Assembly (NCBI RefSeq): GCF_014655715.1
Contig: NZ_BNBM01000004.1
Location: 195,639 to 259,638, forward strand
Length of the DNA: 64,000 bases
Reading direction: 5' to 3'
Origin: Streptomyces lanatus
GTDB lineage: Bacteria; Actinomycetota; Actinomycetes; Streptomycetales; Streptomycetaceae
The notes below the pieces were generated by a model. That model ran no database searches and was not told where the DNA came from. It was given only the letters and a program-made list of their open reading frames with translations. The translations under genes and the position numbers were made by a program. Shown here piece after piece: positions 24,346 through 33,201 of this stretch; within the stretch, counting starts at the first letter, position 1; every line of letters begins with the position of its first letter.

Positions 24346-26693
24346 GTCCTCGCCAGTGGGCCAAAGACCTGGCCATGGGGGCCAACTTCGCCCTCACCCG
24401 CGGACGCGAGGGGTGGGTGCGGATGACGCTCACCGCCGTCGGCGTCGGCCTCGGCGTGGCCCTGCTCCTGCTGTGCACCGCCCTGCCCAATGTGTTCGCC
24501 GCCCGCGCGAAGGTGGAGGACGCCCGCTTCGACTACGCGTACTCCGAGAAGGCCCCTCCGAAAGCCGACAACACCTTCCTGGTGGCCGACACCGACACCA
24601 CCTGGCACGACGACGACATCCGGGGACGGCTGGTCGAGCCCGAGGGGAAGCGGGCGCCGCTGCCTCCCGGGGTCGACAGCTTCCCGGGCAAGGGCGAGAT
24701 GGTGGTCTCCCCCGCGCTGCGGGACCTGCTCGCCTCGGGCGACGCCGAGCTGCTGCGGGAGCGGCTGCCCTACCGGATCACCGGCACGATCAGTGAGAGC
24801 GGACTCATCGGCTCCCACGAACTGGCCTACTACGCGGGCGCCTCGGGGCTGAAGCTCACTGAATACTCCCCGGTGCGTCGGCTCAGCGAGTACGGCAAGC
24901 CGGACGAACAACCCGGGAAGACCGACCCGGTGCTGCTGCTCATGGTCCTGGTCGTGTTCGTGGTGCTGCTGACCCCGGTCGCCGTGTTCATCGCCGCCGC
25001 CGTCCGCTTCGGCGGGGAGCGCCGCGACCGTCGGCTGGCCGCGCTGCGTCTGGTCGGCTCGGACAGCCATATGACCCGGCGGATCGCGGCGGGCGAAGCA
25101 CTCGCCGGCGCCCTGCTCGGCCTGGTCGTCGGTACCGGCTTCTTCCTGCTGGGCCGTCAGACGCTGGGCTCCACCGAGGTGCTGGACGTGAGCGTCTGGC
25201 CCAGCTACCTCGATCCCTCCCCCGCTCTCGCCGCCCTGGTCGCGGTGGCGGTCCCGGTCGCCGCCGTACTCGTCACACTGCTCGCGATGCGCGGGGTGGT
25301 GGTGGAACCGCTCGGCGTGGTGCGCGCGGCCACGCAGCGCCGCCGTCGGCTGTGGTGGCGGCTGCTGCCGCCGCTGGCCGGCATCGCGATGCTCTACCCG
25401 ATGATCGGCAAGGGCCGGGGGAACGGCGACTTCAACAAGTACCTCGTCATCGGCGGCGTGCTGCTGCTGCTCATCGGCATCACCGCGCTGCTCCCCTGGG
25501 TCGTGGAGGCGGTCGTCGTCCGTCTGGGCAAGGGCGCGCTGTCCTGGCAGCTCGCGGTACGGCGGCTGCAGCTGAGCAGCGGAACCGCCGCGCGCATGGT
25601 CAATGGCATCGCCGTCGCCGTGGCCGGGGCGATCGCCCTGCAGATGCTGTTCACGGGAACGCAGAGCCAGTACACCAAGGCCACCGGCGAGGACCCCGCC
25701 CGGGTCCAGATGGAGGTCGGCTTCAGCGACCGCGAGCCGTTGTCCGGCATCGAGCGCGAGTTCGCCGGCACGAAGGGGGTGCGGGCCGCGGTGAACCTGG
25801 CCAACTTGCAGTACGGGGAGACCCGTCGCGACCCGGAGAAGACGGGCGGCCTCACCGTGGCCGACTGCACCGCCCTGCGCGAACTCGCCACGCTTCCCTC
25901 CTGCGAGGACGGCGACGTGTTCGTCACCCGGACCAGGAGCCACTACGGGTCCCCCAGCAACGCCGATGAGATCGCCCTGGTCAAGCCCGGTCGGCGGCTC
26001 TACATCGACCCGTCGTACAGCGGCGACACCACCGAACGCGGCATCGAGGCGGCATGGACCGTTCCGGCGAACGTGCGGGTCGTGGAGGCGCGCAAGGACT
26101 CACTGCAGGACTACAACGGTCTGCTGGTCACCCCGGCCGCCCTGCCCGCCGAGGCCGCGTCCGCGTTGTTCTCGGAGGGGGTCTACCTGCGTCTTGACCC
26201 GTCGGTGCCCGACTCACGGGAGTACGCACGCAACGTCGTCGCCCGGATCGACCCCCTGGCGCGCACCTACAGTTGGTCGGCGACCCAGGAGGACGCGAAG
26301 TACACCTCCCTCCGCACCGGCCTGTACGTCGGTTCCGCCTTCGTGCTGGCGCTGATCGGCGCGAGTCTGCTGGTCTCCCAGCTGGAGCAGCTGCGCGAGC
26401 GCAGGAAGCTGCTCTCCGCGCTGGTCGCCTTCGGCACCCGGCGCCGCACACTGAGCCTGTCGGTGCTGTGGCAGACGGCCCTCCCGGTCGGGCTCGGCCT
26501 CGTCCTGGCCACAACGGTGGGTATCACCCTCGGTTCGGTGCTGCTGAAGATGACCGATACACCGGTGGCCATGGACTGGGCGAGCGTGCTGACCATGACC
26601 GGCGTGGGCGCGGCCGTGGTCGGCGTGGTCACCCTGCTCAGCCTGCCACCCCTGCTGCGGATGATGCGTCCGGAGGGCCTGCGCACGGAATAG
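24342..26693 (+). CDS. ABC transporter permease, FtsX-like
   Basis: A 783-residue permease. It has an N-terminal span (LTAVGVGLGVALLLLCTAL), an extracellular domain, then spans around LLLMVLVVFVVLLTPVAVFIAAAV, GEALAGALLGLVVGTGFFLLG, and ALAALVAVAVPVAAVLVTLLAM. A second half contains another extracellular region and a final trio of spans (GSAFVLALIGASLLVSQL, and those after RRRTLSLSVLW). This duplicated FtsX layout is usual for Streptomyces drug/lipid exporters. It is the partner of the preceding ATPase, sharing a 4-base overlap. Confidence 0.9.
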   Translation: MSPRQWAKDLAMGANFALTRGREGWVRMTLTAVGVGLGVALLLLCTALPNVFAARAKVEDARFDYAYSEKAPPKADNTFLVADTDTTWHDDDIRGRLVEPEGKRAPLPPGVDSFPGKGEMVVSPALRDLLASGDAELLRERLPYRITGTISESGLIGSHELAYYAGASGLKLTEYSPVRRLSEYGKPDEQPGKTDPVLLLMVLVVFVVLLTPVAVFIAAAVRFGGERRDRRLAALRLVGSDSHMTRRIAAGEALAGALLGLVVGTGFFLLGRQTLGSTEVLDVSVWPSYLDPSPALAALVAVAVPVAAVLVTLLAMRGVVVEPLGVVRAATQRRRRLWWRLLPPLAGIAMLYPMIGKGRGNGDFNKYLVIGGVLLLLIGITALLPWVVEAVVVRLGKGALSWQLAVRRLQLSSGTAARMVNGIAVAVAGAIALQMLFTGTQSQYTKATGEDPARVQMEVGFSDREPLSGIEREFAGTKGVRAAVNLANLQYGETRRDPEKTGGLTVADCTALRELATLPSCEDGDVFVTRTRSHYGSPSNADEIALVKPGRRLYIDPSYSGDTTERGIEAAWTVPANVRVVEARKDSLQDYNGLLVTPAALPAEAASALFSEGVYLRLDPSVPDSREYARNVVARIDPLARTYSWSATQEDAKYTSLRTGLYVGSAFVLALIGASLLVSQLEQLRERRKLLSALVAFGTRRRTLSLSVLWQTALPVGLGLVLATTVGITLGSVLLKMTDTPVAMDWASVLTMTGVGAAVVGVVTLLSLPPLLRMMRPEGLRTE

Positions 26694-26703
26694 CCCTCAC
26701 CCG

Positions 26704-27498
26704 TCACGGCAGGATCGCGTCGACGTATCCCCCGTCCACGCGCAGCGCACCGCCCGTCGTCGCCGATGCCTGGTCGGAGCTCAGGTAGACCACCATGTGA
26801 GCGATCTCCTCCGGTTCGATCAGGCGTTGGATCAGGCTCTGCGGGCGGTACTTGCGCATGAAGGCGCGCTGGGCCTCGTCCCAGGGCAGATCGCGGTCGA
26901 CGAGTTCGTAGACGAAGTCCTCGACGCCGCCGGTGTGGGTGGGGCCGGCGATGACGGAGTTCACCGTCACGCCGGTGCCGGCGGCCTGCTTGGCGAATCC
27001 TCGGCTGACCGCGAGGAGGGCCGTCTTGGACATGCCGTAGTGGATCATCTCCGCCGGGGTGACGATCGCCGAGTCGCTGGCGATGTACTGCACGCGCCCC
27101 CAGCCGCGCCCGGTCATCCCCGGCAGGAACATCCGGGTCAGGCGCACGGCGGAGAGCACATTGACCTCGAAGTAGCGGCGCCACTCGTCGTCGCTGATCT
27201 CCAAGGGGTCCGCGGCGCCGAAGACACCGAGGTTGTTGACGAGGATGTCCACGTCCGGCAGCGTCTCGGCGACCCGGTCCGCGCCTTCCTGCGTGGTCAC
27301 GTCCGCCGCCACCGGCACCCATTCGGCTCCGGGTACCTCCCTGGCCAACTCGGCGACGCTCTGCTCGACCCGCTCCGGGCTACGGCCGTTCACACCCACC
27401 CGGGCTCCAGCGCGGGCCAGGCCGGCGGCGATCGCGGCGCCGATGCCCTGGGTGGAACCGGTGACCAGGGCGGTGCGGCCCTTCAGATCGATCTGCAT
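26704..27498 (-). CDS. Short-chain dehydrogenase/reductase
   Basis: A 264-residue classical SDR. It has the cofactor motif TGSTQGIG (near residue 13), DILVNNLGVFG (NNxG), a substrate-region Ser in YIASDSAIV, the catalytic YGMSKTALL (Tyr and Lys) and a PG-like VIAGPTHTGG. The Asn-Gly-Arg after strand two suggests NADP preference over NAD. The start at 27498 is taken because it opens the fold directly. Its 3' end lies 10 bases from that of the convergent permease. Confidence 0.92.
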   Translation of the reverse strand: MQIDLKGRTALVTGSTQGIGAAIAAGLARAGARVGVNGRSPERVEQSVAELAREVPGAEWVPVAADVTTQEGADRVAETLPDVDILVNNLGVFGAADPLEISDDEWRRYFEVNVLSAVRLTRMFLPGMTGRGWGRVQYIASDSAIVTPAEMIHYGMSKTALLAVSRGFAKQAAGTGVTVNSVIAGPTHTGGVEDFVYELVDRDLPWDEAQRAFMRKYRPQSLIQRLIEPEEIAHMVVYLSSDQASATTGGALRVDGGYVDAILP

Positions 27499-27637
27499 AC
27501 CTCGGAAACCTCTTCCTCGCACTCAACTCCTCACGCGGACTTCGCGTGCGGATGTGCTCCTTGGGTACCCGGCAGATCAGATGCGTACGCCTTCTATATG
27601 CCAGCGGAGGTATCAGTCCCCTGCAATTAATTCCATG

Positions 27638-27670
27638 GGGCATGACGTAGGGCATGACGTAGAGCATGAC
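27638..27670 (+). repeat. 12-bp tandem repeat upstream of the phosphatase gene
   Basis: Two perfect copies of GGGCATGACGTA and a partial third (GAGCATGAC) lie head to tail about 65 bases before the GTG start of the phosphatase. The period of 12 bp puts successive copies on nearly the same DNA face. They could be activator or repressor half-sites, but no protein can be named. Confidence 0.7.
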
Positions 27671-27733
27671 TCCCTGTCTGATCCACATGCCCGTCCCGCC
27701 TCGCTGGCTTAGCGTTCCTGATATGGGCGTTAG

Positions 27734-29851
27734 GTGTCGCGCCGGATGACCGGGACCGGGGAGCGGCCGGGGGCGGTCGATCCCCTCGGTGAGGGACTGG
27801 CGGCGGCTGTACGGCGTACCGGGGCCATGGCCGGGGGTGTGTATCTGCTGGACCCGGACGAGGAGGTGCTGGGGCTCGTCGCGCTGTGCGGGATACCCGT
27901 CGACGCCTTCATGCCGTGGTGGCGGGCCTCACTGGCCGCGCACGGGCCCAGTCAGGACGCGGTGCGCGGTGAGCGGATCGTGTGGGTGGACTCCTTGGAG
28001 GAGCTGGCCCGGCGCTATCCGCGTGTCGCCGCGAGCATCCCCTATCAGCTCGCGTTCGCCGTCGCCCCGATCCGGGAGGCCCGGCGCTCCCAGGGTGCGC
28101 TGCTGCTGATCTGGGCCGCCGGTCGATCTCCTGGTCTGAGCCGGCGTGAGCGGGGGCGGATCGCGTTCAGTGCGCGGCGGATCGCCCGGGTGCTGGCCGA
28201 TGCCGGGGCTCCGGCGGGCCTGCCGGAGCGGCCTCGTTTCGTCAGTCCCGGCCGGGGCGAGTCGACGCCACAGTCCGCGGCGGCGGCTGCCGCGCTGGTC
28301 GAGCGTCTTCCGCTCGGTGTGCTCGGGGTGGATCTCGGAGGGCGGATCGACTATGTGAACGGCGCGGCCGCCGGGCTGCTGGGCAGGCCGGAGCAGCAGT
28401 TGCTGGGGACCGAGCCGTGGCAGTCGTTGCCGTGGCTGGACAACATCTCGTACATGGACGCGTACCGCACGGCTCTGAGCAGCCGTGAGCCGGTCGCCCT
28501 GACCGTGCTGCGTCCGCCGGGGCATTGGCTGGATCTGCGGCTCCATACGGATCGCAGCGGCACCAGCATCGTGATCGCGCCCGACCGGTCCTCAAGGCCT
28601 GCCGGTACGCCGTCGGCTTCCGCCGTCGCGCCGCCGGACAGCCGTATTCATCTGCTGATGGGGCTGGCGGCCGCGCTCACCGAGACCGTCGGGGTGCAGG
28701 ACGTCGTCGATCTGGTCGCCGACCAGATTCTGCCCGCCTTCGGCGCCCACGGCATGATCATGTCCACCGTGGACGCCAGCCGTATCCGGATCATCGGGTA
28801 CCGCGGCTACGCCCGCACCGTCATCGAGCAGTACGACGGCCTGTCCACGGACGCCGATCTGACACCGGCGGGCCGGACCCTGGCCACCGGCGCCTCGGTG
28901 TTCTTCGCCGACCGCGGCGAGCTGGCCCGTCTCTACCCCAGGGCGCCGCAGCTCAGCGACAAGCACGCGTGGGCCTTTCTGCCGCTGCTGAGCACAGGAC
29001 GCCCCATCGGCTGTCTCCTGCTGGCCTACAACAGGCCTCATCCGTTCACCACCGCCGAGCGCTCCATCCTCACGCCCCTCGCCGGTCTCATCGCGCAGGC
29101 GCTGGACCGGGCGCGTCTCTACGACGCCAAGCACAGCCTCGCCCACGCCCTGCAGCAGACCCTGCTCCCCCACACCCTGCCCACGGTCGCCGGGCTCGAC
29201 GTCGCCGCCCGCTATCTCCCGGCGGGTCAGGGCATGGACATCGGCGGCGACTTCTACGACCTCATCCGCCTGACGAACACCACCGCCGCGGCCGTCATCG
29301 GGGATGTGCAGGGCCACGACATCACCGCGGCCGCCCTCATGGGCCAGGTCCGTGTGGCCGTCCACTCGCACGCCACCGCCGGAGCCGCCCCCGACCAGGT
29401 CCTCACCCGCACCGACCGGGACCTCGCCGACCTCAACGCCAGCCGGTTCGTCTCCTGTCTCTACGCCCATCTCGACCTCGCCCGTCAGGAGGTGACCCTC
29501 GCCAGCGCCGGGCATCCGCCGCCGCTTGTCCGGCACCCCGACAACCGGGCGCAGACCGTCGACATACGTCCCGGTCCCCCGCTCGGTCTCGGCATCGGTA
29601 CGCCCTCCTACCCGCTCACCACCCTGCCGTTGGCCCCCGGAACCCTCCTCGCCCTCTACACCGACGGCCTCGTGGAGGAACCCGGCACCGACATCAGCCG
29701 GGCCATCGCCGACTTCGCCGACCATCTCGGTGCGTCCGGCGACCTTTCCCTGCACCAGCTCGTGGACAGCCTCGTCCACCACACCCGCAGTACCAATCGG
29801 CACACGGACGACATCGCTCTGCTCCTGTTGCAGCCCACCCGTGAGGTGTGA
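27734..29851 (+). CDS. GAF-PAS-GAF-PP2C (SpoIIE-type) protein phosphatase
   Basis: A 705-residue sensory phosphatase starting with GTG. Order of domains: an N-terminal GAF-like domain (about 10-150, AGGVYLLDPDEEVLGLVALCG), a PAS domain (about 190-290, ERLPLGVLGVDLGGRIDYVNGAAAGLLG), a second GAF domain (about 310-460), and a C-terminal PP2C/SpoIIE domain with metal motifs MDIGGDFYDLI, VIGDVQGHD and LYTDGLVEEP. Such proteins dephosphorylate anti-sigma-antagonists in Streptomyces stress and development pathways. No transmembrane span is visible. No partner kinase or STAS gene lies beside it. Confidence 0.93.
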   Translation: MSRRMTGTGERPGAVDPLGEGLAAAVRRTGAMAGGVYLLDPDEEVLGLVALCGIPVDAFMPWWRASLAAHGPSQDAVRGERIVWVDSLEELARRYPRVAASIPYQLAFAVAPIREARRSQGALLLIWAAGRSPGLSRRERGRIAFSARRIARVLADAGAPAGLPERPRFVSPGRGESTPQSAAAAAALVERLPLGVLGVDLGGRIDYVNGAAAGLLGRPEQQLLGTEPWQSLPWLDNISYMDAYRTALSSREPVALTVLRPPGHWLDLRLHTDRSGTSIVIAPDRSSRPAGTPSASAVAPPDSRIHLLMGLAAALTETVGVQDVVDLVADQILPAFGAHGMIMSTVDASRIRIIGYRGYARTVIEQYDGLSTDADLTPAGRTLATGASVFFADRGELARLYPRAPQLSDKHAWAFLPLLSTGRPIGCLLLAYNRPHPFTTAERSILTPLAGLIAQALDRARLYDAKHSLAHALQQTLLPHTLPTVAGLDVAARYLPAGQGMDIGGDFYDLIRLTNTTAAAVIGDVQGHDITAAALMGQVRVAVHSHATAGAAPDQVLTRTDRDLADLNASRFVSCLYAHLDLARQEVTLASAGHPPPLVRHPDNRAQTVDIRPGPPLGLGIGTPSYPLTTLPLAPGTLLALYTDGLVEEPGTDISRAIADFADHLGASGDLSLHQLVDSLVHHTRSTNRHTDDIALLLLQPTREV

Positions 29852-29875
29852 GCACCGGGCGCTCTGTTCGGCCGG

Positions 29876-30886
29876 TCAGGGGTCGGGGGCGGGCGGCTGG
29901 TCGGACCGGTTCGCTGTCAGCAGGTTCGTGCCGAGCGGGGTGAGGATGTGCAGGACCGTGTTCCGGTCGCGGACCGAGGTGGCGAGGCCCGCCTCGCGCA
30001 GGATCCTGACGTGTTCGCTGGCCGTCGCGGGGGTGACACCCGCGCGCCGGGCCACCTCGCTCGTGGTGCACCCGTCCGCCACGGAACGGAGCACGGCGGC
30101 CCGTCCATGTCCCAGCAGCCTGGCCAGGGTTCGGGACTCGGTGTCCGTCTGCGGGGGCAGCCACCAGCGGTGTGTGCGGGTGACGGGATAGACCAGTACG
30201 GGCGGCAGGCCGGGGTCGGTGAGGGTGATCGGTTCCTGCCAGCAGAACACGGACGGCACCAGCAGCAATCCCCTGCCTTCGAGGCGCAGTTCACGGTCGA
30301 AGGGGTACTCAGTCTCCAGCACCGGCGACTTCCAGCGCAGCGACGGGCCCAGACCCGACAGCATCGCTTCCACGCCGCCGTGCAGCATGTCCCGCGCCCG
30401 CACGGCGCGATCGGCCTCGATCTGCGATCGTACGGCGGACCAGCACGGGGCGAGTGCCGCGTGGAAGTACCCGTGGAGCGCCTGACCGAGGTTCTCCAGC
30501 GCCGAGGGCTCGCCGTCCGCGAGAGGACGTAGCCATGCCGGCGCCGCCGTCAGCACGTTCATCTCCTCGCCGAGCCGTCTGCGAGGCGTGGACAGCACCG
30601 CCCGAATGCCCTCCGACAGGCCCTGCGCGGATTCGGCGGGGTTGAGGAAGTCGGGGAAGCTGCCGTGCGGTGGAGCCAGGGCCCGCAGGAGGTGCAGCTG
30701 CGGGCGGGGCAGAGAGCTCAGCCCGGCCCGCGCCTGTGCACGCCATGCGTCGAATACGGCGCGTCCCTGACGTGTCGCCAGAAGGTTCACGCTGAGCACG
30801 AGTTCCCACAAAGGGTCGGGCGCGGCGGCGACGCGTGTCCTGAGCAGGTCCTCACGCGTGAAATGCACTCGGAGCACGCGCTCCAT
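29876..30886 (-). CDS. ArsR-like winged-helix transcriptional regulator
   Basis: A 336-residue protein with a C-terminal ArsR-type winged helix (VADGCTTSEVARRAGVTPATASEHVRILREAGLATSVRDRNTVLHILTPLG). The first two-thirds is a large N-terminal domain (LLRTRVAAAPDPLWELVLSV) seen in many Streptomyces regulators of this size, including a PVLVYPV core. Targets are unknown. The start at 30886 is preferred over an upstream ATG because the added codons are Arg-rich; GAGGGA precedes it. It lies divergent from the I36-type gene, with about 215 bases between. Confidence 0.88.
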   Translation of the reverse strand: MERVLRVHFTREDLLRTRVAAAPDPLWELVLSVNLLATRQGRAVFDAWRAQARAGLSSLPRPQLHLLRALAPPHGSFPDFLNPAESAQGLSEGIRAVLSTPRRRLGEEMNVLTAAPAWLRPLADGEPSALENLGQALHGYFHAALAPCWSAVRSQIEADRAVRARDMLHGGVEAMLSGLGPSLRWKSPVLETEYPFDRELRLEGRGLLLVPSVFCWQEPITLTDPGLPPVLVYPVTRTHRWWLPPQTDTESRTLARLLGHGRAAVLRSVADGCTTSEVARRAGVTPATASEHVRILREAGLATSVRDRNTVLHILTPLGTNLLTANRSDQPPAPDP

Positions 30887-31101
30887 GGTCCCTCGCGCTA
30901 TGTGATCGCGACATCTCCTTTCACGCCAATTCGCCCTGCGCGCACCGTCGATCAGGCCTCTCACCATGCGTTTTCGACGCGCGCCGAATCATCTGGCAGG
31001 GAACGGCCGGTGACCGGCAGCCTGAGAGGTGTACGTGACCAAGAGCTTCGATACGTACATGAGTCATGCCTTCGGTATTCCGACCAAGGGGGAAGAACGA
31101 C

Positions 31102-31476
31102 ATGCGCAAACGTGCTGCCGTGGGGGCCGTGCTGGCCGCGGCCTTCGCCACTGTGCTCGCCACCGCCCCGGGTGCGTCGGCGGAGCCCAATCCGCCCGGC
31201 TGTGAGAAGGAGTACTTCTGCGCCTACAGCGGTGAGAACCAGACCGGTCGACTCGTCGTGAAGACCAAGGGGAACTGGAACGGAAACGTCGCCTTCCGCT
31301 CCGCGTTCAACAACGGGGTGCGTTTCCCCGGTGCCGACCACGTCGATGTGACCTACACCGTCGAGGGCGGCACGGAGACGGCTTGTCTGCACTACAACCC
31401 GGGTCCCGGCGGCTACAAGGCGAACGCGGTTCCGGGCACCCGCATCGTCAAGGTCGTCTGGCGCGGCGAGTGCTGA
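31102..31476 (+). CDS. Secreted peptidase inhibitor, family I36-like
   Basis: A 124-residue secreted protein starting at ATG 31102 with GGGGGAAG upstream. The signal peptide (RKRAAVGAVLAAAFATVLA, cleaved after ASA) is followed by a small mature domain with CEKEYFCAYSGENQTGRLV, then FNNGVRFPGADHVDVTYT and final CLHYNPGPGGYKANA and VVWRGEC. This is the pattern of Streptomyces peptidase inhibitor family I36. Two disulfides are likely. Known members inhibit metalloproteases; the target here cannot be named. Confidence 0.87.
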   Translation: MRKRAAVGAVLAAAFATVLATAPGASAEPNPPGCEKEYFCAYSGENQTGRLVVKTKGNWNGNVAFRSAFNNGVRFPGADHVDVTYTVEGGTETACLHYNPGPGGYKANAVPGTRIVKVVWRGEC

Positions 31477-31495
31477 GGCACTGACACCGCGAGTG

Positions 31496-31528
31496 CGTCG
31501 GCCGGTGCGGCTCCCGCACCGGCCGACG
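31496..31528. terminator. Perfect 15-bp hairpin between convergent genes
   Basis: Inverted repeat arms of 15 bases (31496-31510 and 31514-31528) with a CTC loop, directly between the I36-type gene and the convergent P-loop gene, whose stop lies at 31529. Without a U-run it fits the strong GC-rich hairpins used as bidirectional terminators in Streptomyces. Confidence 0.8.
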
Positions 31529-32173
31529 TCACGGCCGGAACGCCGCGGTGATCTGTTCGGTGAGATCGCCCTCGTCCATCGTGGTGTCGACCTGGATGGC
31601 GCGGAGGTGGAGACGCTCGATCTCGTCCCGCAGGCCGCTGGTGAACATACGGTCACGTTCGGCGAGGTTCCGGCCGGCCCGTTCCGGGTCACTGGTCTCC
31701 CAGATGAACCCTTCTCCCGGCACGGCCCGGCTCCGTAGAGCGGCCTGGCGGAACTCCGGGGTGGGCAGGAGCCAGACCGCGTTCCCGGGGCGGGCGAGCA
31801 GCGGTTTCACGAGGTGCGGCAGCAGTCGGAAGCCCTCGACGATGATGTGGGGTTCCCGCGGCAGGCGCAGCAGGTCCTCGATGATCAGACCGAAGCCCTC
31901 GCCTCGGAACCAGTGGAACGTCTCCAGCATCGCCTGCGGAGAACGGTTCACCCAGCGCTCGTCCATGTCCATGGCCATGAAGTCATGGAGGAACGGGGCC
32001 TCACGCGGCGTGGTCCGGCGAGCGTGATCCCCCATCACGTCGTCGGTCGCGTAGAGCCGCCAGCCGTAACGGTCGGCGCATCGGCGGGCGATCGTCGACT
32101 TGCCCGCGCCACTGCCGCCGCCGATCCAGTACACATGGCGCAGTCGTTCCGCGAGGTCCGTGGCTTCGGTCAT
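31529..32173 (-). CDS. P-loop kinase-like protein
   Basis: A 214-residue protein with a Walker A GSGAGKST motif at residues 20-27 followed by a basic helix (IARRCADRYGWRLYATDDVMGDHARR), resembling adenylate-kinase-like or AAA-type small kinases. A later IIVEGFRLLPHL and the REWLLP-like sequence would form the nucleotide-binding fold. Substrate unknown. The start at 32173 is favoured because the extra upstream codons lack the fold. It is divergent from a methyltransferase gene, about 60 bases away. Confidence 0.8.
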   Translation of the reverse strand: MTEATDLAERLRHVYWIGGGSGAGKSTIARRCADRYGWRLYATDDVMGDHARRTTPREAPFLHDFMAMDMDERWVNRSPQAMLETFHWFRGEGFGLIIEDLLRLPREPHIIVEGFRLLPHLVKPLLARPGNAVWLLPTPEFRQAALRSRAVPGEGFIWETSDPERAGRNLAERDRMFTSGLRDEIERLHLRAIQVDTTMDEGDLTEQITAAFRP

Positions 32174-32233
32174 GGAGACAAGGTATGGGCCACCGGGCAC
32201 ACCGCTCGCGATCTCCTCGCTAACCTGCTCCCC

Positions 32234-33067
32234 ATGCCCGACCACCTCACGCACCCCCAACGCGACGACCAGCCCGAGGAGTCACGGCGGGCGCGTCTCA
32301 GGCGGACGTTCGACGAGGACGCGGAGCGGTACGACCGGGCCAGGCCCGGGTATCCCACGGAGCTTTACGACGAGTTGGCGGAGCTCGCCGGTGTCGGCGC
32401 CGGGAGTCGGGTGCTGGAGGTGGGCTGCGGGACCGGGCAGGCGACGGTGCCGCTGGTGGGGCGGGGGTGTCGGGTCACGGCCGTGGAGGCGGGGGCGCGT
32501 ATGGCCGCGGTCGCCCGCCGCAAGCTCGGCGGGGCCGTTGAGGTGGTGACGGCGGAGTTCGAGAGCTGGCCGCTGCCCGGGGAGCCGTTCGACGCGGTCG
32601 TCTCGGCGACCGCCTTCCACTGGATCGACCCGGCGGTGCGGGTGGGCAAGTCCGCCGACGCGCTGCGTCCGGGTGGGGCGCTGGCCGTGGTGCGGACGCA
32701 GCATGTGTGGGGCGGCAGCGAGGAGTTCTTCGCGGAGGTCCAGGGTTGCTACGAGCGCTTCGATCCGGATACGCCGCCCGGGCTGCGGCCTCCCGCGGCG
32801 GCCGACGTCGATCACTCGGACCATGTGCAGGAAGTGGCAGGCAGTGGTCGGTTCGGGCCCACCGTCTTTCGGCGCTTCGAGCGGGACCTCACGTACACCA
32901 CTGCCGAGTATCTCGATCTGCTGCTCACCTACTCCGGCCATCGCGCTCTCGCCGAGGACGCCAGGGACGGGCTGCTGAGGTGTATCACCGGTCTGATCGA
33001 CGGCCGGTACGGCGGGCGGGTGACCAAGCGGTACCTCTTCGAGCTGGGGGTGTCGCGGCGGCTTTGA
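32234..33067 (+). CDS. Class I SAM-dependent methyltransferase
   Basis: A 277-residue methyltransferase. It has an N-terminal helix with FDEDAERYDRARPGYP, a classic SAM motif I (VLEVGCGTGQATVPL), acidic end of strand two (VTAVEAGARM), and motif IV (AVVSATAFHWIDP) as in the UbiE/Coq5-like and trans-aconitate-type family. The later LRPGGALAVV is motif VI-like. Substrate cannot be named. The ATG at 32234 is used; upstream in-frame sequence overlaps the divergent P-loop gene. Confidence 0.9.
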   Translation: MPDHLTHPQRDDQPEESRRARLRRTFDEDAERYDRARPGYPTELYDELAELAGVGAGSRVLEVGCGTGQATVPLVGRGCRVTAVEAGARMAAVARRKLGGAVEVVTAEFESWPLPGEPFDAVVSATAFHWIDPAVRVGKSADALRPGGALAVVRTQHVWGGSEEFFAEVQGCYERFDPDTPPGLRPPAAADVDHSDHVQEVAGSGRFGPTVFRRFERDLTYTTAEYLDLLLTYSGHRALAEDARDGLLRCITGLIDGRYGGRVTKRYLFELGVSRRL

Positions 33068-33201
33068 CGCCGTCACCAGCCCCGACACCGAAACACCGTG
33101 TTCACGACAAGGTGAATCCGGCGGTAACAACGGCTTTCTAGCGTGACCGGCTGGCTGCCACTACGACGCAGCACCCGCACCCAGCCCCACCTGGAGACGT
33201 G

